Positions 10,018 through 25,000 of a stretch of DNA of 64,000 nucleotides are shown here, one piece after another. The stretch's first letter is position 1. Each line of letters opens with the position of its first letter. This stretch comes from Ctenosaura bakeri (lineage: Eukaryota > Chordata > Lepidosauria > Squamata > Iguanidae): assembly GCA_948474755.1 (NCBI GenBank), contig CAOLHI010001140.1:496001-560000 (forward strand), given 5' to 3'. A program made the position numbers and the translations under genes. The notes under the pieces were generated by a model. It was not told where the DNA came from, ran no database searches, and saw only the letters and a list, made by a program, of their open reading frames with translations.

Positions 10018-13000
10018 GTAAGTTCTTCTTGATTTACCACACACGCAGGTTGCCTACGTCCCTATCTGTGGGTGTTACAGCCCAGGTGACACATGTTCTT
10101 CTCCATGTTTGTGTCGTCCACGGAAATCCTAACGAATGTTTTCTTTATCCCCTGTGAGACCTCAGCAATGTGGCAAATTTCACATAACCCTTGCCCAAGA
10201 ATTACATTATTCCTGCTCTAACAAGTGTGTGATGTTCTTCGAAAGCTTCTGTACAAGAGAATTCATCTCGTGTTCTTTTGTTTGTCCCCCCAGGATGAGT
10301 TTCAAAGATATACTAGGAAGAAGGTCATCTCTCTTGGCTTGCTGAGTCTCTTGGACAATGAAAAGTTGGATTGCTTCTTCAGCGAAGACCAGGAATCTGT
10401 CATAAACAGAGCCATAGTGAGGCCTCACTTCAAAGTAAGGTGTTTTTTTTTTTGAATCAGTGAGCTAACTCTAGGCAAGGGGGTGAAGAAAGTGGAGAAT
10501 GTTGAGATATATTTCTGTTCTGCCCCATTTTAGTTAGGTGGGTATGGGATCAGCCTGACCTTAGCAATGGGGAAAATCACTTTGCCGTGGAATTCTTCCT
10601 GGACCTTCTTATCTTGGCTTAATTCTCTGCTCATGGACGTGGTTTTGGGATTTGCCGAATGGGGATCAGAATTGCTCTGCACCAAGCCTGTCTAACCCCA
10701 CAGGGCAGAGGAGAGTCTTATTATCACCAGTGCTGTGGCTACGATTTTTTCTGAGGCCCCTTTCTAAGGCCTCCCAAGGCCGCAGGACTCTGCAGAACGC
10801 ATCAAACCAAGAATTGACCCACACAACTCTAAAATACCTTGTATTCCAACCATAAACACCCTTTCCAAATTTTATTTAGGCCAGACTAGGAAAGAACTCT
10901 GGCTGTTTCTAATGCCTTTGCAATGTGTTGCTCTCACAGGTGAGATACATCCAGGTGCAAAAAATCCGCTACATCTGGGATGTGTCTGAAAAAGCGTTTG
11001 TGAGAATTGGGTGAGTTTTGGACTTATTAGCAAGAGGCTCTGAGGAAAAAAAAGCAATAAAAGGATCTTTATCTGAAATATTATTTCACCTCTCTATGTT
11101 GTTCCCTTCCTAGTTCACTTGAGGACAGCAACACTTGTCATGCAATACACCACAAATTTGGAGAGGGGCTAACGAGGAAACAGCAAGACCTCAGGTATTG
11201 TCTGTGGTGACTGACCAGCCACGGTAACCAAGTTGGGCAGGTCCAGGGCAGCCTTCCCTGTTTGATTCCCTTTTAACCCTCCTTTGCTTAGCTGGTGTTC
11301 TGGAGATGAGTGAGATTCTGTGATTTCCAGTTCAATCCCCTACTCCTCCTTCGGTGCCTTCAAGTTGTTCCTGATTCTAAACGGAACCTATCACGGGGTT
11401 ATCTTAGCAAGTTTTGCTCAGAGGGGTTTGCCTTTGCTTTCCTATGAGGCTAAGAGAGTGTGGCTTGCCCAAGGTCACCCAGTGGGTTTCCATGGCTGAG
11501 TGGGGAATCAAGTCCCGTTCCCCATTGTCATAGCACCAGTCTTCAAACCAGTGCACCAGGTGGCTCTTACCACTTGCACAAGTTTAGTAAGAAGCAAACC
11601 TGGTGCTTAAAAAGTCTTGATGCACCCTCCCCAAAATGTGATCTTGTTGCCCAAGAGTCTGCTCAGCCTTGTTTATGGACCAAATTAGGAACAGCACTGA
11701 CCTGGAAAATATCCCCCCTTGGAGGTTTTCTCAGCAAGATTTGTTCAGTGGTGGGTTGTAAATATTGTAGCCTGAAGCCCTTGTAAATTCTGAGTGAGGG
11801 AAGGAAGAATGACCCTTGTTCCGAACTGCCTTTGGGGCATCCCAGCACTGCAAAATCAGAACAGTTATGACTCATCACGGTTTCAATGCAATCCCTCATT
11901 TGTTTGGCTCCCTATGTTCTGAGGAAACATGAGGCTAATTGATGCTTTGCTGCTCCTCCCTCCCTTTTCCCCCTTCCTGTTTCTTGTCCAAGGCGAGTAA
12001 CAGGTTCCCCTCCATCTCTCTGTTTCTCAGGAGGCTGGTGTGTGGACCCAACAGCATTGAGATCGAAATACGACCAATTTGGAAACTGCTTTTCAAAGAG
12101 GTAACTGCGTGCCATTCCAGCCTCACCTGCTTGCTTTTCCAAACAATTTCCAAGAGCTTTTGACCGAAGGGAGTCCATGCCCCTCACAGCCATCCTTTCA
12201 TCCCCCTGATCTGACTGGCTGTGTGGGCTGTAATGGGTCATGCTGGCAAAACTGTACCTGGTAGTGCCATAATCAGATTGAGCCATTTCATTTTATGTAT
12301 CTGCCCCTTTCTCTCAAGGCACCTTGCAAGGGCAAAAGGTGTCCCATGAAGAGTCTTTGCTCTCTTAGGAGAGTTTTCTTGCTTTGAGGTCCCCCTTCCC
12401 CGAACCATAGCCCTCCAACGTGCTAGCATCCAACATCTTTAGCTGGGATGGTGGGGAGAGGGAGGAGAGGGACACAAATGGTGGAGCTAAGGAGAGATGA
12501 ATGTGAATAATCTTAATTCCACATTTAGGGCATTCACCCCTTATCCATAAATGTTTGAGTCCCATTGATTATGTACCTCTTTTTGATTAATTTGTGGAAA
12601 CGAATGAGGGGCTTTTCTCCTCACTGGACTGGATGCCACTCACTGGATGTCCCCTGTCTCTTGCTCTCTCCTGGACTTCTTCATGGACACGATCCAACCC
12701 ATCATTCAGCAATTTTAGGCCTCATTTATTTTAGTGGGAGAGATGAGGAGGCTGGCCTTTGCAAATAAGTGTCTGTTATACTAACAGAGATACAGACACA
12801 CACAGACACAGACACACACCCCAGGCCCATCCAAGCAGAGGTTGCTATGAGAGATTGCAGCAACCCTGTGCCTGAGCAGCTGTACTCTGCATGGGCTCAG
12901 GGGCACCCTTTGTTCCCTACCATGACCTCCTGTGCTCTTGGATTGATTCCTGGGGCCAGGCCTCAAGGGGCCCCTGAAGCCCATGTGGCCGTCTCTCATT

Positions 13001-16000
13001 TGTCAGCAGAGGCATCTTGTGTGTCGGGCAGAAGGGACGCCCCAGAAGCGGCACTGACGCTGTGTTCTCTTGGCAGATTCTGAACCCTTTCTATGTGTTC
13101 CAAGCCTTCACCCTGACGCTCTGGCTCTCCCAAGGGTACTACGAGTTTGCCAGTGCCCTCGTCGTCCTGACCATCATCTGCATTGGCCTCACTGTCTATG
13201 ACCTTCGACAAGTAAGTCTGCTGTTCCACTTGTAGTGTTGTCCACAAACCCACGGGAACTGCCTACTCCTCCGTTGTCTTTGCACAAGGCAAAGTTCTGC
13301 ACAGGTCATTGTTTGAGTGTGGGGATGGTTTAGCCTCCTGGGGGCCTCCCCCTCTGCCCTGGGGAGCACTGGCTCCAATCTGGGGATGCAAAGAATAATG
13401 CTGTGGATCATGTTCTCTACCTTGGGGAGAAAGGATATTCTGGTACACGGAGGTGTTCTGTTGAAAACAAAACAAATTTGTCCCATCCTCCATATTTAAA
13501 CCTGACTCTTAGCCTTCTCTTCTCCTGGCTAAAGATCTCCAGCTCCCTAAGCTGCTCCTCAGAGGGCTTCATGGCTTCCAGACCTTTCTCTTTCTCCCTT
13601 TATAAGTGCAGCCAACAGCCTTCTTTTCCTGCATGCTGCATCTGCATGAACAACCTACGCTTTGCTCAATGTGTTTGGGAAAAAAGATTACAAATCTAAT
13701 TGTCAAACTGTTGGCAAGAGTGTCAGGGATTTGGGCCTCCAGGAACATCTTTGCAACCAGCTGAACCAGTTGTCCTCCTGACAGTGTTACATGGATCTCT
13801 TTTTAGCGCACCAAATGCATAGTATGCACATCCTCGGTGGCACTCAGGAGCCACACGGGCATCTACTTGCCTTCCAGAGGCAAAGGGCAAAGCCAATATG
13901 GCACTTTCTGGCAGCATGATTCTCCATTCTGCCTCTGAGTGGCTTTGAACAAAGAAATGCTAAGCTGGGAAGCGAAGGAGACGGGGTGGAGAGTACCTCA
14001 GAGGTGGAGCACTTGCTTTGCATAGAGTGGCACCCAAATTTATTGTTCTGTTACTTGCATGTTTGGAAAAATCACCTGGAGGCACAGTCCAGCTTCCTGG
14101 TACGTCAGTAACACCCTTTTATTTCTTCCAGCAATCTGTCAAACTGCACAACCTGGTAGAGGAGCACAACAAGGTCCAAGTCACAGCCTGGACCAAACAT
14201 GAAGGTATGTGTGGTAATACGTCACCAACCTCTGCCTTCTTCTCCTGCCCAGTTCCTGTACCTTTAAATCCAACCCCAGGCCTTCCTACTCTGCTGGTTT
14301 TGTCTGATGAAGCTCTTCAAGGAGCCACCTGTCCCTTCCTGGTCGTACTCCCCCCAGCACATCACAACTCAAAAACTGCAAAAGCCCATGGAGAGGCTCT
14401 TCTGCAGGGCTCCTTCTTTGCTCCTGACAACCTCTGCATGTGAGCAAAGAGTTGGACTTTCCAGAAGCAGAATGTGGTGTCTCCTCATCTTAAAATACCC
14501 AAGGCTAGGACATGTACTTGGATAACTGCGGGGTGTCTTTGCTTTTATATGCTTCAGTGTTTCTCTTTTGACGTGGCTCAAACACACACACATACATACA
14601 GACCATACAGGTTGAAGGACAATGATGGATGGGAATTTGAAGCCAAGCTGAGCCATAACTGAAAAGAGCCAAAAGGCCTCCAAGCACGCATTTCTAAGGA
14701 GCCTTCTCTTTTGTGGCTTTTGTTTTTCCCCAGGTGGCCACACGTCAGAGTCCTGCCACTTGGTCCCTGGAGACGTCCTCCTCTTAGAAGGCCAGAGGCT
14801 CTGTCTGCCCTGCGATGCCATCCTCATTGATGGGAGCTGTGTGGTGGATGAAGGCATGCTCACAGGTGCGGAGCGGTCCTCTTCCTTGTCCTCTTCCTTT
14901 CTGCCTTCTTTCCAGACAGGTGCTACCTCTGCCATCCCATCAAGGTTCTTTCTGCCACCAGAAAGAACCTCTTCCGTATCCTGAGGGAGAAAGTCCTGGA
15001 GTACCTTTTGATGTGTGTAGGGGGCTTCTTTCAGATGATTAGAGAAGAAGAAAGGCTGAAGGGGAGGAAGGTGTCCAGTTTCAATATAGGGCATTTTTGC
15101 ACAAGGGTTTTATTGCGAAATTGCACACCTTTAAAGACAGAATTTTACTGAGGCTCCCAGTAGCACATCTAGCATGAACAATGCCTAGGGCAAGAGTGGA
15201 AGTTGTGCCCCCTTCCTTCTTACCCCCACCCCCACCCCCACATGCATGACTTTTCTGTGTTCCTCTGCATCGGCATCAAGGTCACATGCCCCAAGTGCCC
15301 CACCTTAGATACACCTCTGGAGGCTCCAAAGGTCATTGTCTTCCTTTGGTCCCCAGGAGTTCTTTGGTCTCCTTTAACTCCCAAAAACAATAAAGAAAAG
15401 ACTGGTGGCATTTTATTGAGTGCAGTGTGAGCCCTCAGTTGGGACGGAGCATCCGCAATGTTGCAGAGGCAACCTGTTCAGTTGGTGGAGCATGCCATAC
15501 TTTGGCCAACTCCTTCCGTGTCTAAGAATGTGGACAGCGATGTCCCCCCTCTGCGTCCCCTTACCTCTCTTTCCTTCTCATCCCTCCCTTTCTCCATGTC
15601 AGCATTTCCTTGGGGCAGGACTCTGTCCTGTTTCACTCTGTAGATCCCTCTGATGGGTCTGTGTTACTACTGTAGATTTTCTGTGGCTGTGTAGACTGAG
15701 TCGGGTGGGACTTGGGATGCCTTTGTAGGTGAAAGTGTCCCAGTGACCAAGACCTCCCTGCCCCACACGGACAACACCATGCCCTGGAAGAAGCACAGCG
15801 TGGAGGATTACCGGCGGCACGTCCTCTTCTGTGGCACAGAGGTCATCCAGACCAGGCGAGCGGGCAAAGGGCCAGTGAGAGCCGTTGTGTTGAAGACGGG
15901 TGAGTGGTTTCACCCCACTTTTTGAGGAAGAGATGGGCTGCTCTGTGTGGGGGTGGGAGAAGGAAAAATGGGGAGGTGAGGGAGGGGGAGGGGGAAGAGG

Positions 16001-19000
16001 GGGCAGAAGTTGCTCTTGCAACCAGGGAGAGGCAGGGAGCAGATCTGACTGGAGATCCACCTAGTCCAGGGCAGAAAGGCATGCATCACACCTCAGGGTC
16101 TGCAGGTAGGATGAAGACCTTAAACATGTCCTCCTGACTTGAAAGTGGTCTTGGAGAAATATGGTTTTATTTAGATTTGTATGTTCATCATCTTTTACTC
16201 TGGATTTTACTGGGTGTATTTACTTCATTTATGGGACTGGGGAAGGAAAAGCTGAGTCCATACAGTCTAACTGTCAGTGCTCCAAGAATCGTATCCACCT
16301 GCTTGGGGCTGTGCAAACTGAAAGGTACCTGTTATCATTGGCAAGGTGGGGCCCAAGTCACATCCCCTGGAATTGCATCAAAATAGTTTCTGAGGCAGGA
16401 CAGATCTGCATGATTTTCATTGCAAAATGCTGTCCTTTGTGTTGGTAAGAAGAGCCATAAGGTAAACTCTAAAGTGGGGTGACTGGGATGGACCAGACAG
16501 CAGAATTTCTAGCAGTTTTGGATTGGGTGCATCCCCCTCCAGGATCTGGGCCAGGTACTTTCATACCTCAGAGATTTCTGGTCTCCTCCCCACTCCAGGT
16601 TTGAAGGCATTTTCCTTAGTAGACCAGGAGTAAACAACTTTTGGACGATGGAAGGCCACCTTTCCCCTCTTAAAGCAGTACTCTTCAAAGCTGTGCCTCC
16701 TATAGTGATGCTGGTTCATGAGGCATTGGCTGCCATCCCACAAAAAGTTTCTAGGAAATGGTAGCAGGCAGGCACTGTTGGTTCTCTGCTGAACCTGTTG
16801 CCAGGAGAAATTAACAGCTCCATCATTTTCAATCATCAGTGGCTCAGCCAGGCGTTGCTTGAGACACCTAAAAACTGGATGTCAACCCCCAGAATCTGGA
16901 ATAGTTCCGTGTTGTGGGGAGTCCTGTTGGTGCTCAAGAAATAGAAAGTTTCTTCCTTCAGGCTCTGGCTTGGGAATCCCAGGTCTGGTAAGAGAGATCC
17001 ATGGCATCCCACTCTGAATTTTCTCTCAAACAGTGCAAATTGTGTCCATGCTCCCCTGAATGATGACATAGTCCATTGACTGTTCTCCTGCAGGTTTCAA
17101 TACAGCCAAGGGGGACCTGGTGAGGTCCATCCTTTACCCGAAGCCACTGAACTTCAGGCTCTACAAAGAAGCTTTCATATTCATTATGTGCCTGGTCGTT
17201 ATTGCCATCGTGGGACTGATCTATGCAGCTTGTGTGTATGTGAATCGAAAGGTGAGTCCCAACAACACAACTGTGATGATGTCTGTGGTGAAACGAGATC
17301 CCTTGGAGCTGCCTCCTGGTGACTGTGGGGACGTTGATGGTCCCTCCTCATGAAAGAAAGGGGCCATCTTGCTCTCAGTCTGACAGCATTGAGCATCGGC
17401 CTGTGAAGAGGTGGGGGTTCTTTTTCTTATTAATTCTGCATGTGGAACCTACAACAAAGTCTTGGTGTGCATGGTGGTCCCATGCACAGCCTCCCTAGAG
17501 AAATTTGTTGAAATATTTGCTAACCTTTTAAGGGGGTTCTCCATGTAACTGTATCAGGGCCTGTCCGGACTATTGCAAAAACGTGAGAGCTTTTCTCACC
17601 AGCTGAGGCTTCCAGGATGCTGTTGTTGAACCCACACAGCAGGGAGGGGAGGGAGGAAATAGGAAACTGGATGGGAAATTTGACCTATAAATGTTCCCAT
17701 TTCTTAATGCTATGGAAAATCAATCTCAGCCTGGAAGAGCATGCCTTCCTTTCCAAAGGTACAGGGTTCCAAAAAGATTACCTTTTCAAGCACAAAGGTC
17801 CCATGTCCCCCCCCCCGCACATCTAGCCAAGAAGAAAATGAATGCCCTTTAATTGGATTTTACTGTGATGTGTCCTGGAATAATCCTCCATCCTCCATGT
17901 AAGAATAAGATATTGCGAGTTCTGCTGGAAATTGCCTCTAAAATGTCCTGTGAGAATTATAATGTCATGTGTCTGTTTGAAAAATAATAATAAAAACACC
18001 AGGAACCATATCAATAGATAGAGCAACCAACAGGAATATCTCCTTGGCTGTTTTTCCCCCTCACATAATTTTACCTCTGAAAGCTCTGTCCAGTTCCTTT
18101 GCACCACTATAGAGTCATAGCACCATAGACTCATAGAATCCTGGAGTTGGAAGAGACCCCAAGAGCCATCCAGTGCAACCCCCTTCTGCCATGCAGGAAG
18201 ACACCCTCCAAGCATTCTCCACCGATGGCCACCCAGCCTCTCTGTTTAAAGACCTCCAAAGGAGGAGGAGGCTCCACCACATTCCATTGAGGCAGCAGCA
18301 GATTTTACTGGGGAACTGCTCTTATCATGAGGAAGTTCTTCCTAATGCTTAAGCAGAATCTCTTTTCCTTAGATTTGAAGGCACTGCTCCATAGTGTCCT
18401 AGTTTCTGGAGCAGCAGAAAAGAGGCTTGCCCCATCCTTCATATGACGTTCTTTCACATATTTGAACATGGCTGTCATGACCCTCTTAACCTTCTCACCT
18501 CCAGCTTAAACATCCCCAGCTACCTAAGTCACTTTTCATAGGGCTTCATGGTTTCCAGGTCTTCTGCCATTTTGGTTGCCCTCCTGTGTGGACACATTCC
18601 AGCTTATGCATGCTGTGTATCTTTTTCTTTTCCTGGAAACACAGCAGTGTTCCTCCATTGCTGCCTTCTGTCCTTCTCCTCCTTTTCCAGAGGCCTCTGT
18701 CGGAGACGGTGACAATGTCCCTCCTTCTGCTGACCGGGGTCGTCACCCCAGCCCTCCCTGCCGCCTTGACCACAGGCATAATTTATGCCCAGAAGAGGCT
18801 CAAGAAGAAGAAGATCTTCTGCATCAGCCCACAAAGGATCAACATCTGTGGGCAGATCAACCTGGTCTGCTTTGACAAGGTGCCTCTGAGGGAAGGCCTG
18901 GAGGGTGGTTTGGCTCCAACAGCCAGGGGAGGAGGGTCCTCCGTTGAGTTCTTCCTGTGTCCTGGTAGATGTAGGAGCTGAGAAGGCCTCACCCATCAAG

Positions 19001-22000
19001 CTGTATGCAGACCTCTCTTTCCCTGCCTCATCCCCCTCATGCCATCTGCTGTAGTGGGAGGATGATACAGGCCTTCCCTTTATGGACCCTCATTAAGGTT
19101 CCTCATGTCACACCAAACAGGCAAAGACCCTTCTTGGTTCATGCCTGGCACACCCAAAAGACTGACCACCACTGCTTAGTAAAGGAGATAAATTGCACCC
19201 CTCAAGCAATAGCGTACTGTAATCAAGAACTGAAAGAAATTGGAGGCAACACTTGAGAGCAGAGCAGCAATAAACTACTTATTACTGAGACATAATCACG
19301 GGTGCAGGATTTTAAGGGGAGATGTTGCTTTAGTCTCATTGACAACTCCTGTTTAACTGAGGAGAGGATAAGCGGAATGAAAAATCTAGTTGATGGAACA
19401 AGGTAACACAGAGATTGGGACTGGTCCTGTCATCCTGAAACTGGGAAGGCTGAGGAATCCTTTGGTCACCGTGAGATGTTTCTAGTCCTCAGGATGGCTG
19501 GGCTCAGCAGCCACAAGTCTGCTCTGGGGGAAGAAAACTCTGCACCCCACAAACAACCCATTTCCTCCAAATGCCAGCCCTCCTTTCAGCCCTGTGCCCT
19601 CCCTCCCCACTCGTTCCTGGTGGCACACCCTTCAGTTCCCTCTCCTGATGAGTGGTCCATGCCCTGACCCATTCTGCTCAGACTGAGCCCAGGATCAGGC
19701 CCACTTCCTTCTGACTCTTTCTTCTTCTTTTTCCCCTCCCAATCCAGACTGGCACCCTGACAGAGGATGGGCTTAGTCTCTTTGGTGTCGTCCCTTGCCA
19801 GGAAGCAAGGTAAGGAATTCTGGGAAAATCCAAAGAGAGATTAGAAGGTATGCTGTTTACTCCTGTTGTTCCTGCTATTAAATCAGCAGAGTGTTCGGCC
19901 CATTCTGGACCTGCCAGAGACCAGTGTCCAGGAGGAATCAGGATGCTGGACTCAAACTATAGGAAAAGAGATTCCACTTAAATATGAGGAAGAACTTCCG
20001 GACGGTAAGAGCAGTTGGGCAGTGGAATTCTGTGCTGCCTCAGTGGAGTGTGGCGGAGTCTCCTCCTTTTTTGAGGGTTTTTGAATAGAGGCTGGATGGC
20101 CATCTGTCCAAGGGAGTGCTTTGATTTTGTCTTCCTGCATGGCAGAAGGGGGTTGGACTGGATGGTCCCTGAGGTCTCTTCCAGATCTGTGATTCTAGGA
20201 TTCTATGAAGAAGGAATGGGTGAAGCTTTAGAGGACTCAAAGGAGAGGCATTCTGCAGGAAACTCAGAAACCTGGCTTCCCCAACATCCTGGCAGTGCTG
20301 GCACCTAAAGAGGTGGGACAGAACAGCCAGTCAGATAGCATCTCCAGCTAGAGGCTAGAGAACAAAAGGCTTGCCAGTCATGCCAGCTTTTATGGGGAGA
20401 ACACCTCCCAATCTTGGCATTTCATCCCCTCCTGGCTTTCCTGGAATATTCTTGACTCTGATCCTGGTTCATTGTTGGGCTTTTTCCTTCACTTTGCCCC
20501 CCTGAACCTGATGAGCAACTTGGAAGCACTTACTTGTTGTGAGACTGGCTCTGCTTTTGGAGACCACTCCTCCCTTTGCGTGCTGGCTTTCATGGCTGGC
20601 TGTGACTGATCTTGGTTTTTTTTCTGGATTTTCCTTGACGGCTCACAGACTGTGGGGATAGCTTCTCCAGCCACTGTGAATTATGTAAAAAGTGAAAAGA
20701 GGGTGGGAGACACTGGAATCGATGGTGCCAGAAGATGGTGGACTCTCTACCTTTGGAGATCTTTAAGCAGAGGCTGGGTGGGCATCTTTCAGGGTGCTTT
20801 AATTGTGTATTCCTGCATGGCTGGACTAGACAGCCCCAGGAGTCCCTTTCCACTCTGTGATTCTGAGGTGGTGGGGGACAGACTTTGGTGTTACCTTTGA
20901 GACTAGCTGGTTTATCTCAGCAGGAACTTTTGTGGGCATCCAACCACTTCTGCAGATGCCTTGATAGAGTCAAGGCCAAAGTAGCCAGAGGCATTTAACC
21001 ACAGTTACCTGGTTGTGGGAGTGGGATAGAATGTAATAGGATACAGAAGGAAGCAAATTGGAAACCTTCAAAGGGTTGTGTAAGATGATGCAGGTCTTTT
21101 CAAGTAGCTGGTCTGTTATTATGGGGGCGTGAAAGCCATAATCTTGCTTACCAGGAGCCTCTTTTCTTCCCCCAGGAAAGCTCTTTAGTTATGTGGGCAG
21201 TTCTAAGAAGACATGTGTTGATCTATGGAATGTGCCAAGAAACCCTTATCTCTGTTCATGACACCGCCTGTTCCTCTGTGAGCTTCTGCTGCTGGTGCAG
21301 GCTCCTGTGGCTGAGAACTAGGAGAGCATAGGATAATAGACTCTTAAGAGCTGGAGAGACCCCAAGGGTCATCCAGTCCAACCCCATCCTGCCATGCAGG
21401 AAGACACGGTCAAAGCCCTCCCTTTTGACAGATGGCTGATCATCAGCCACTTTCTTCATCCCTTATTGCTGGAAGGATCAAGGGCTGGGTTCTGAAACCT
21501 GGGTTGGAATCCCTGCTCATTCATGGAAACCTAATGGGTGACCTTGGGCAAGTCCCACTCTCTCAGCCAGAAAGGAGGGCAAAGACAAAGCTTTTCTGAA
21601 TAAATCTTGCCAAGTAAAGCTTGTGATAGGTTCACCTTAAGGTGTCCAAAGCTGAGAAATGACTTGAAGGCACACAACACAACCCTTCTTTCCAAGACTG
21701 GATTTCAGATTAGTGAAGCAGCATCATAGAATTCTCAAAGACTTTCTACCCAGCTCTTTATAACAAAGCACAAGGTGTACCTCACACACTTTAATTAAAG
21801 GATTAGTTAAGCCCTGTTTGCTTCTTCCTCCCTGCGGCAGCCAGGCAGGATGGGACTTGACGGGATCTCCCTCCCATCCCACTTTTAGCTGCAAAAAAGA
21901 ATTGGGATGAGTGAAGAGGACAAGGAGAAAAGGGGCTATGATTGGCTGCCTGCCCTGAAAACCTGGAAGGGGGTTAGGTGGGTTTTGATCCTGGAGGGAG

Positions 22001-25000
22001 GCAGTGGGGGATGACTTGCCACTGCAATTTCCTCTAGTAAAGAGGGGCTGGTTGCCAGATGGTGGCACTAGCAGCGTTGCAGGGATACGTGCCACACTGT
22101 GCAGGCAAAAGAGGCAAAGGGGACCAGCTGCCGGTCACCTGGAATCCCCTCAAGTGGTGGTGGTGGCGGCAAGAGGTTTTAAACACGCTAGAGCCATATC
22201 TTAGGAGTTTATCACATGGGGCAGGTAAATCTCACTTACAGCAGGGTAGTAGCATCTTTGACTATGACTTTTCACATGATGTCATTCATCTTCTGTTGTT
22301 CTCCCAGTGGGAGACCACCTGGAAAGCACTTCTTCTACAAAGGAGGTCATCAATGGCTTTTCTGGGTTGTAAAAGAGATGCTTTTCCAAGTGGTCTCCCA
22401 CTGGGAGAACAACTGAAGATGAATGACGTCCCAGCCAAGGATGCTACTATCATGAGGCGTTTGCAATTTACCTGCCTCGTGTGACAAGCTCCTCAGTCCA
22501 CAAGGTGGGATAAACTGGGCCTCTGAGGATGGATTCACACTATAGAATTGTAGCACTTTTATATCCCTACCAGCCATGGCTCCATCCTAGGGAATCCTGG
22601 GATTTGTAGGTTTGTTTGGAGCTGCGTTGGATTGTCTGGCAGAAACCTCCAGTGCTGTAGTTCAGGGGAGTTCAGAGAATACTAAGTCCCACACAAACTA
22701 CAAATCCCAGGATTCTCTGCAACAGAGCCATGACCATTAAAAGGACATCAGGTGTCTAGAACAGTGAAGATACATTCTGAAGAACAACTAGATGAAGGAG
22801 GTGTAAGCCTCTCTTTACTGTCCTAGTTTCAGGACACTCTGCATTTTCTTGAGAGTAAAAAAGCAAGTGTTCCTAAACCAAACTTCTTTAAGGTAATGCA
22901 TAATTCATCCAAAATCACAGAATCCTAGAGTTGGAAGAGACCCCTTGGGGCCATCCAGTCCAACCTCCTTCATCCATGGAGGAAGATACACTCAAAGCAT
23001 TTCCTTTGACAGGTGGCCATCCAGCCTCTGCTTAAAACCTCCAAAGAAGGAGACCCCACCATGTTCCACAGCGGCGGCAGCAGATTCCCCTGCCAAACTG
23101 CTCTTACTTTTTGGAAGTTCTTCCTCATGTTTATATGGAATCTCTTTTCTTGTAATTTGAAATCGGACAAGGGCTACTAAGAATTCAGAAGGCAAAGGAT
23201 GAAAGAGCCAGAATTGTCTGGCCCTTTGAACCAATAGTTTAAGTGGAGGCAGGGCAACAATTCTCAGACAGGGAACTCTTGTTCACCCTGTTTTGTGAGA
23301 ACAGATTAAGAAGCAGCAGCTGTAAAGTACTGGAAGGCAGATTTATTTAAACCTCAGGAGAGACTTCCTTCTAAACATAGAAACCTGTTTGTCACAGGGC
23401 AAGGGAGGTCATGGGAGGGAGATGGTCTTGGAGGTCTCCATCCCAGAAGTGCAGAGAGAGGAGAGGGAGGGGAAGGCAACTGGTTGGGAGGACCCCTTGT
23501 AGGGTCAGAGGATGTGGGGGCACCATTCTCAAGAAGCTGCAGGCACCCCTTGAGTCCTGCCCTGGTGCAGCCAACAGAGATGTTTTTAGTTTGGCCTGGC
23601 TGATGCCTCACAAAGGCTCCTTCTTGGATGGTAGGATCTCACTCTTCCTGGCCTCCTCTGGTTGTGCCTGAGTGGGAAAGGGCTGCATGAAACACTGTGG
23701 GCAAAAGGGAGAAGCAGCACTTGTGACATCGTGACAAATGCCTTTGGGGAAGCTGTGGTTGTGCCAAGAGCAAGATTCTAGAGCAGCCGCTCCTCTTGGT
23801 TTCAGCTGAGGAGGGACCTTCTGTTGCCTAATGCCTTTCCCAAAAAAAGAGACCAGATGCTAAACCCTTGTCTTCACGTCAGTTTCCAGCAAGTCCACAA
23901 CTTCTCCACCTCTCCTTTGCCCTGGGGGCCACTGTGCCGAGCCATGGCCACCTGCCACTCCCTCCTGTTCCTGGATGGGAAAATCCAGGGGGACCCCCTG
24001 GATGTGAAGATGTTTGAGGGCACCGGCTGGGTGAGTGCTCTTTTGTCTCTCTTTACTCCAGATCTCCGGTCTCCCTCTTTCAACTGCCTCTCCGTAAAGA
24101 GACCTGTCCTCTTATCTCTAGAGGGCTCTCTTTGTGAGAAGTCTTCAACTTCATGCTCAGTGCTCATGAACCGCACCAAAATTTGGATAAAACCTGGCTG
24201 CCAGGTCACTCCATCCATATATTTGTGTTCAAATGACTGTTTTAAGACCATCCTTTCAGGTACCCAGAGGTACAAGTTTGGTGTGAGGGTAGCTGAAATC
24301 ACATATGGCCACAACATTCTTCTCCTTCTGAAGACTTGTCCACAGGCATTTGTCCCCATGCTCAAACATTTCAAAGCCCTCATCTCATCTCATCCCCCTG
24401 AATGGAAAGTCAAGGAAACAGCTTTTCGAGAATATGAGTTCTTCAACCAGGTTCATGTACCTGTAGTTCTTCCATACTAATATCACACCCAATATGCTGA
24501 GCTATTAGGAATTCCCTGAGATAATGATTATCAGGACGTTCTCAGGATGCCTTGCACTCATGTTGTGTTTCCGCCACCAACTGCCACAGGAGATGGAAGA
24601 ATCCAGTCCAAAGGAAATGGCGAAAGGTACACCAGAGCCACATACTGTTGTCAAACCAGGACCTGCTGCTTCACGGGTAAGCTCTGAATTTTGGCCTGAA
24701 GGGCCTGTTGCTCTTGCAGCATATTTACAACCCCTTACAGTGCAGACTGATGCTGCCTGGTAATTGATGCTGTGTTTGCAAATTTTGGGGTTTGGGCTTC
24801 AATTAAATGGAGGAACTGCTTAATTTGGTTGGAAAATAAGGCAGCTTTAGAACAGGACTAATGATGCTCAGCTTTGGGAGACAAGGAAGGACAAGTAGAC
24901 CGCAACCAACCCAGAAAGAACTTGATCAGAAAGGAAAAGTTAAATGCAGAAGTGCAGAAGAGAGAGTTGGCACAGGCAAATGAAAAGGCTGGGTTAGGGG

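Noticed and set aside
14369..15094. 241-codon minus-strand open frame
   Set aside because: It runs antisense across ATPase exon A8 and flanking introns and matches no family.
23874..24383. 169-codon minus-strand open frame
   Set aside because: Antisense to exon A13 and its intron, with no family signature.
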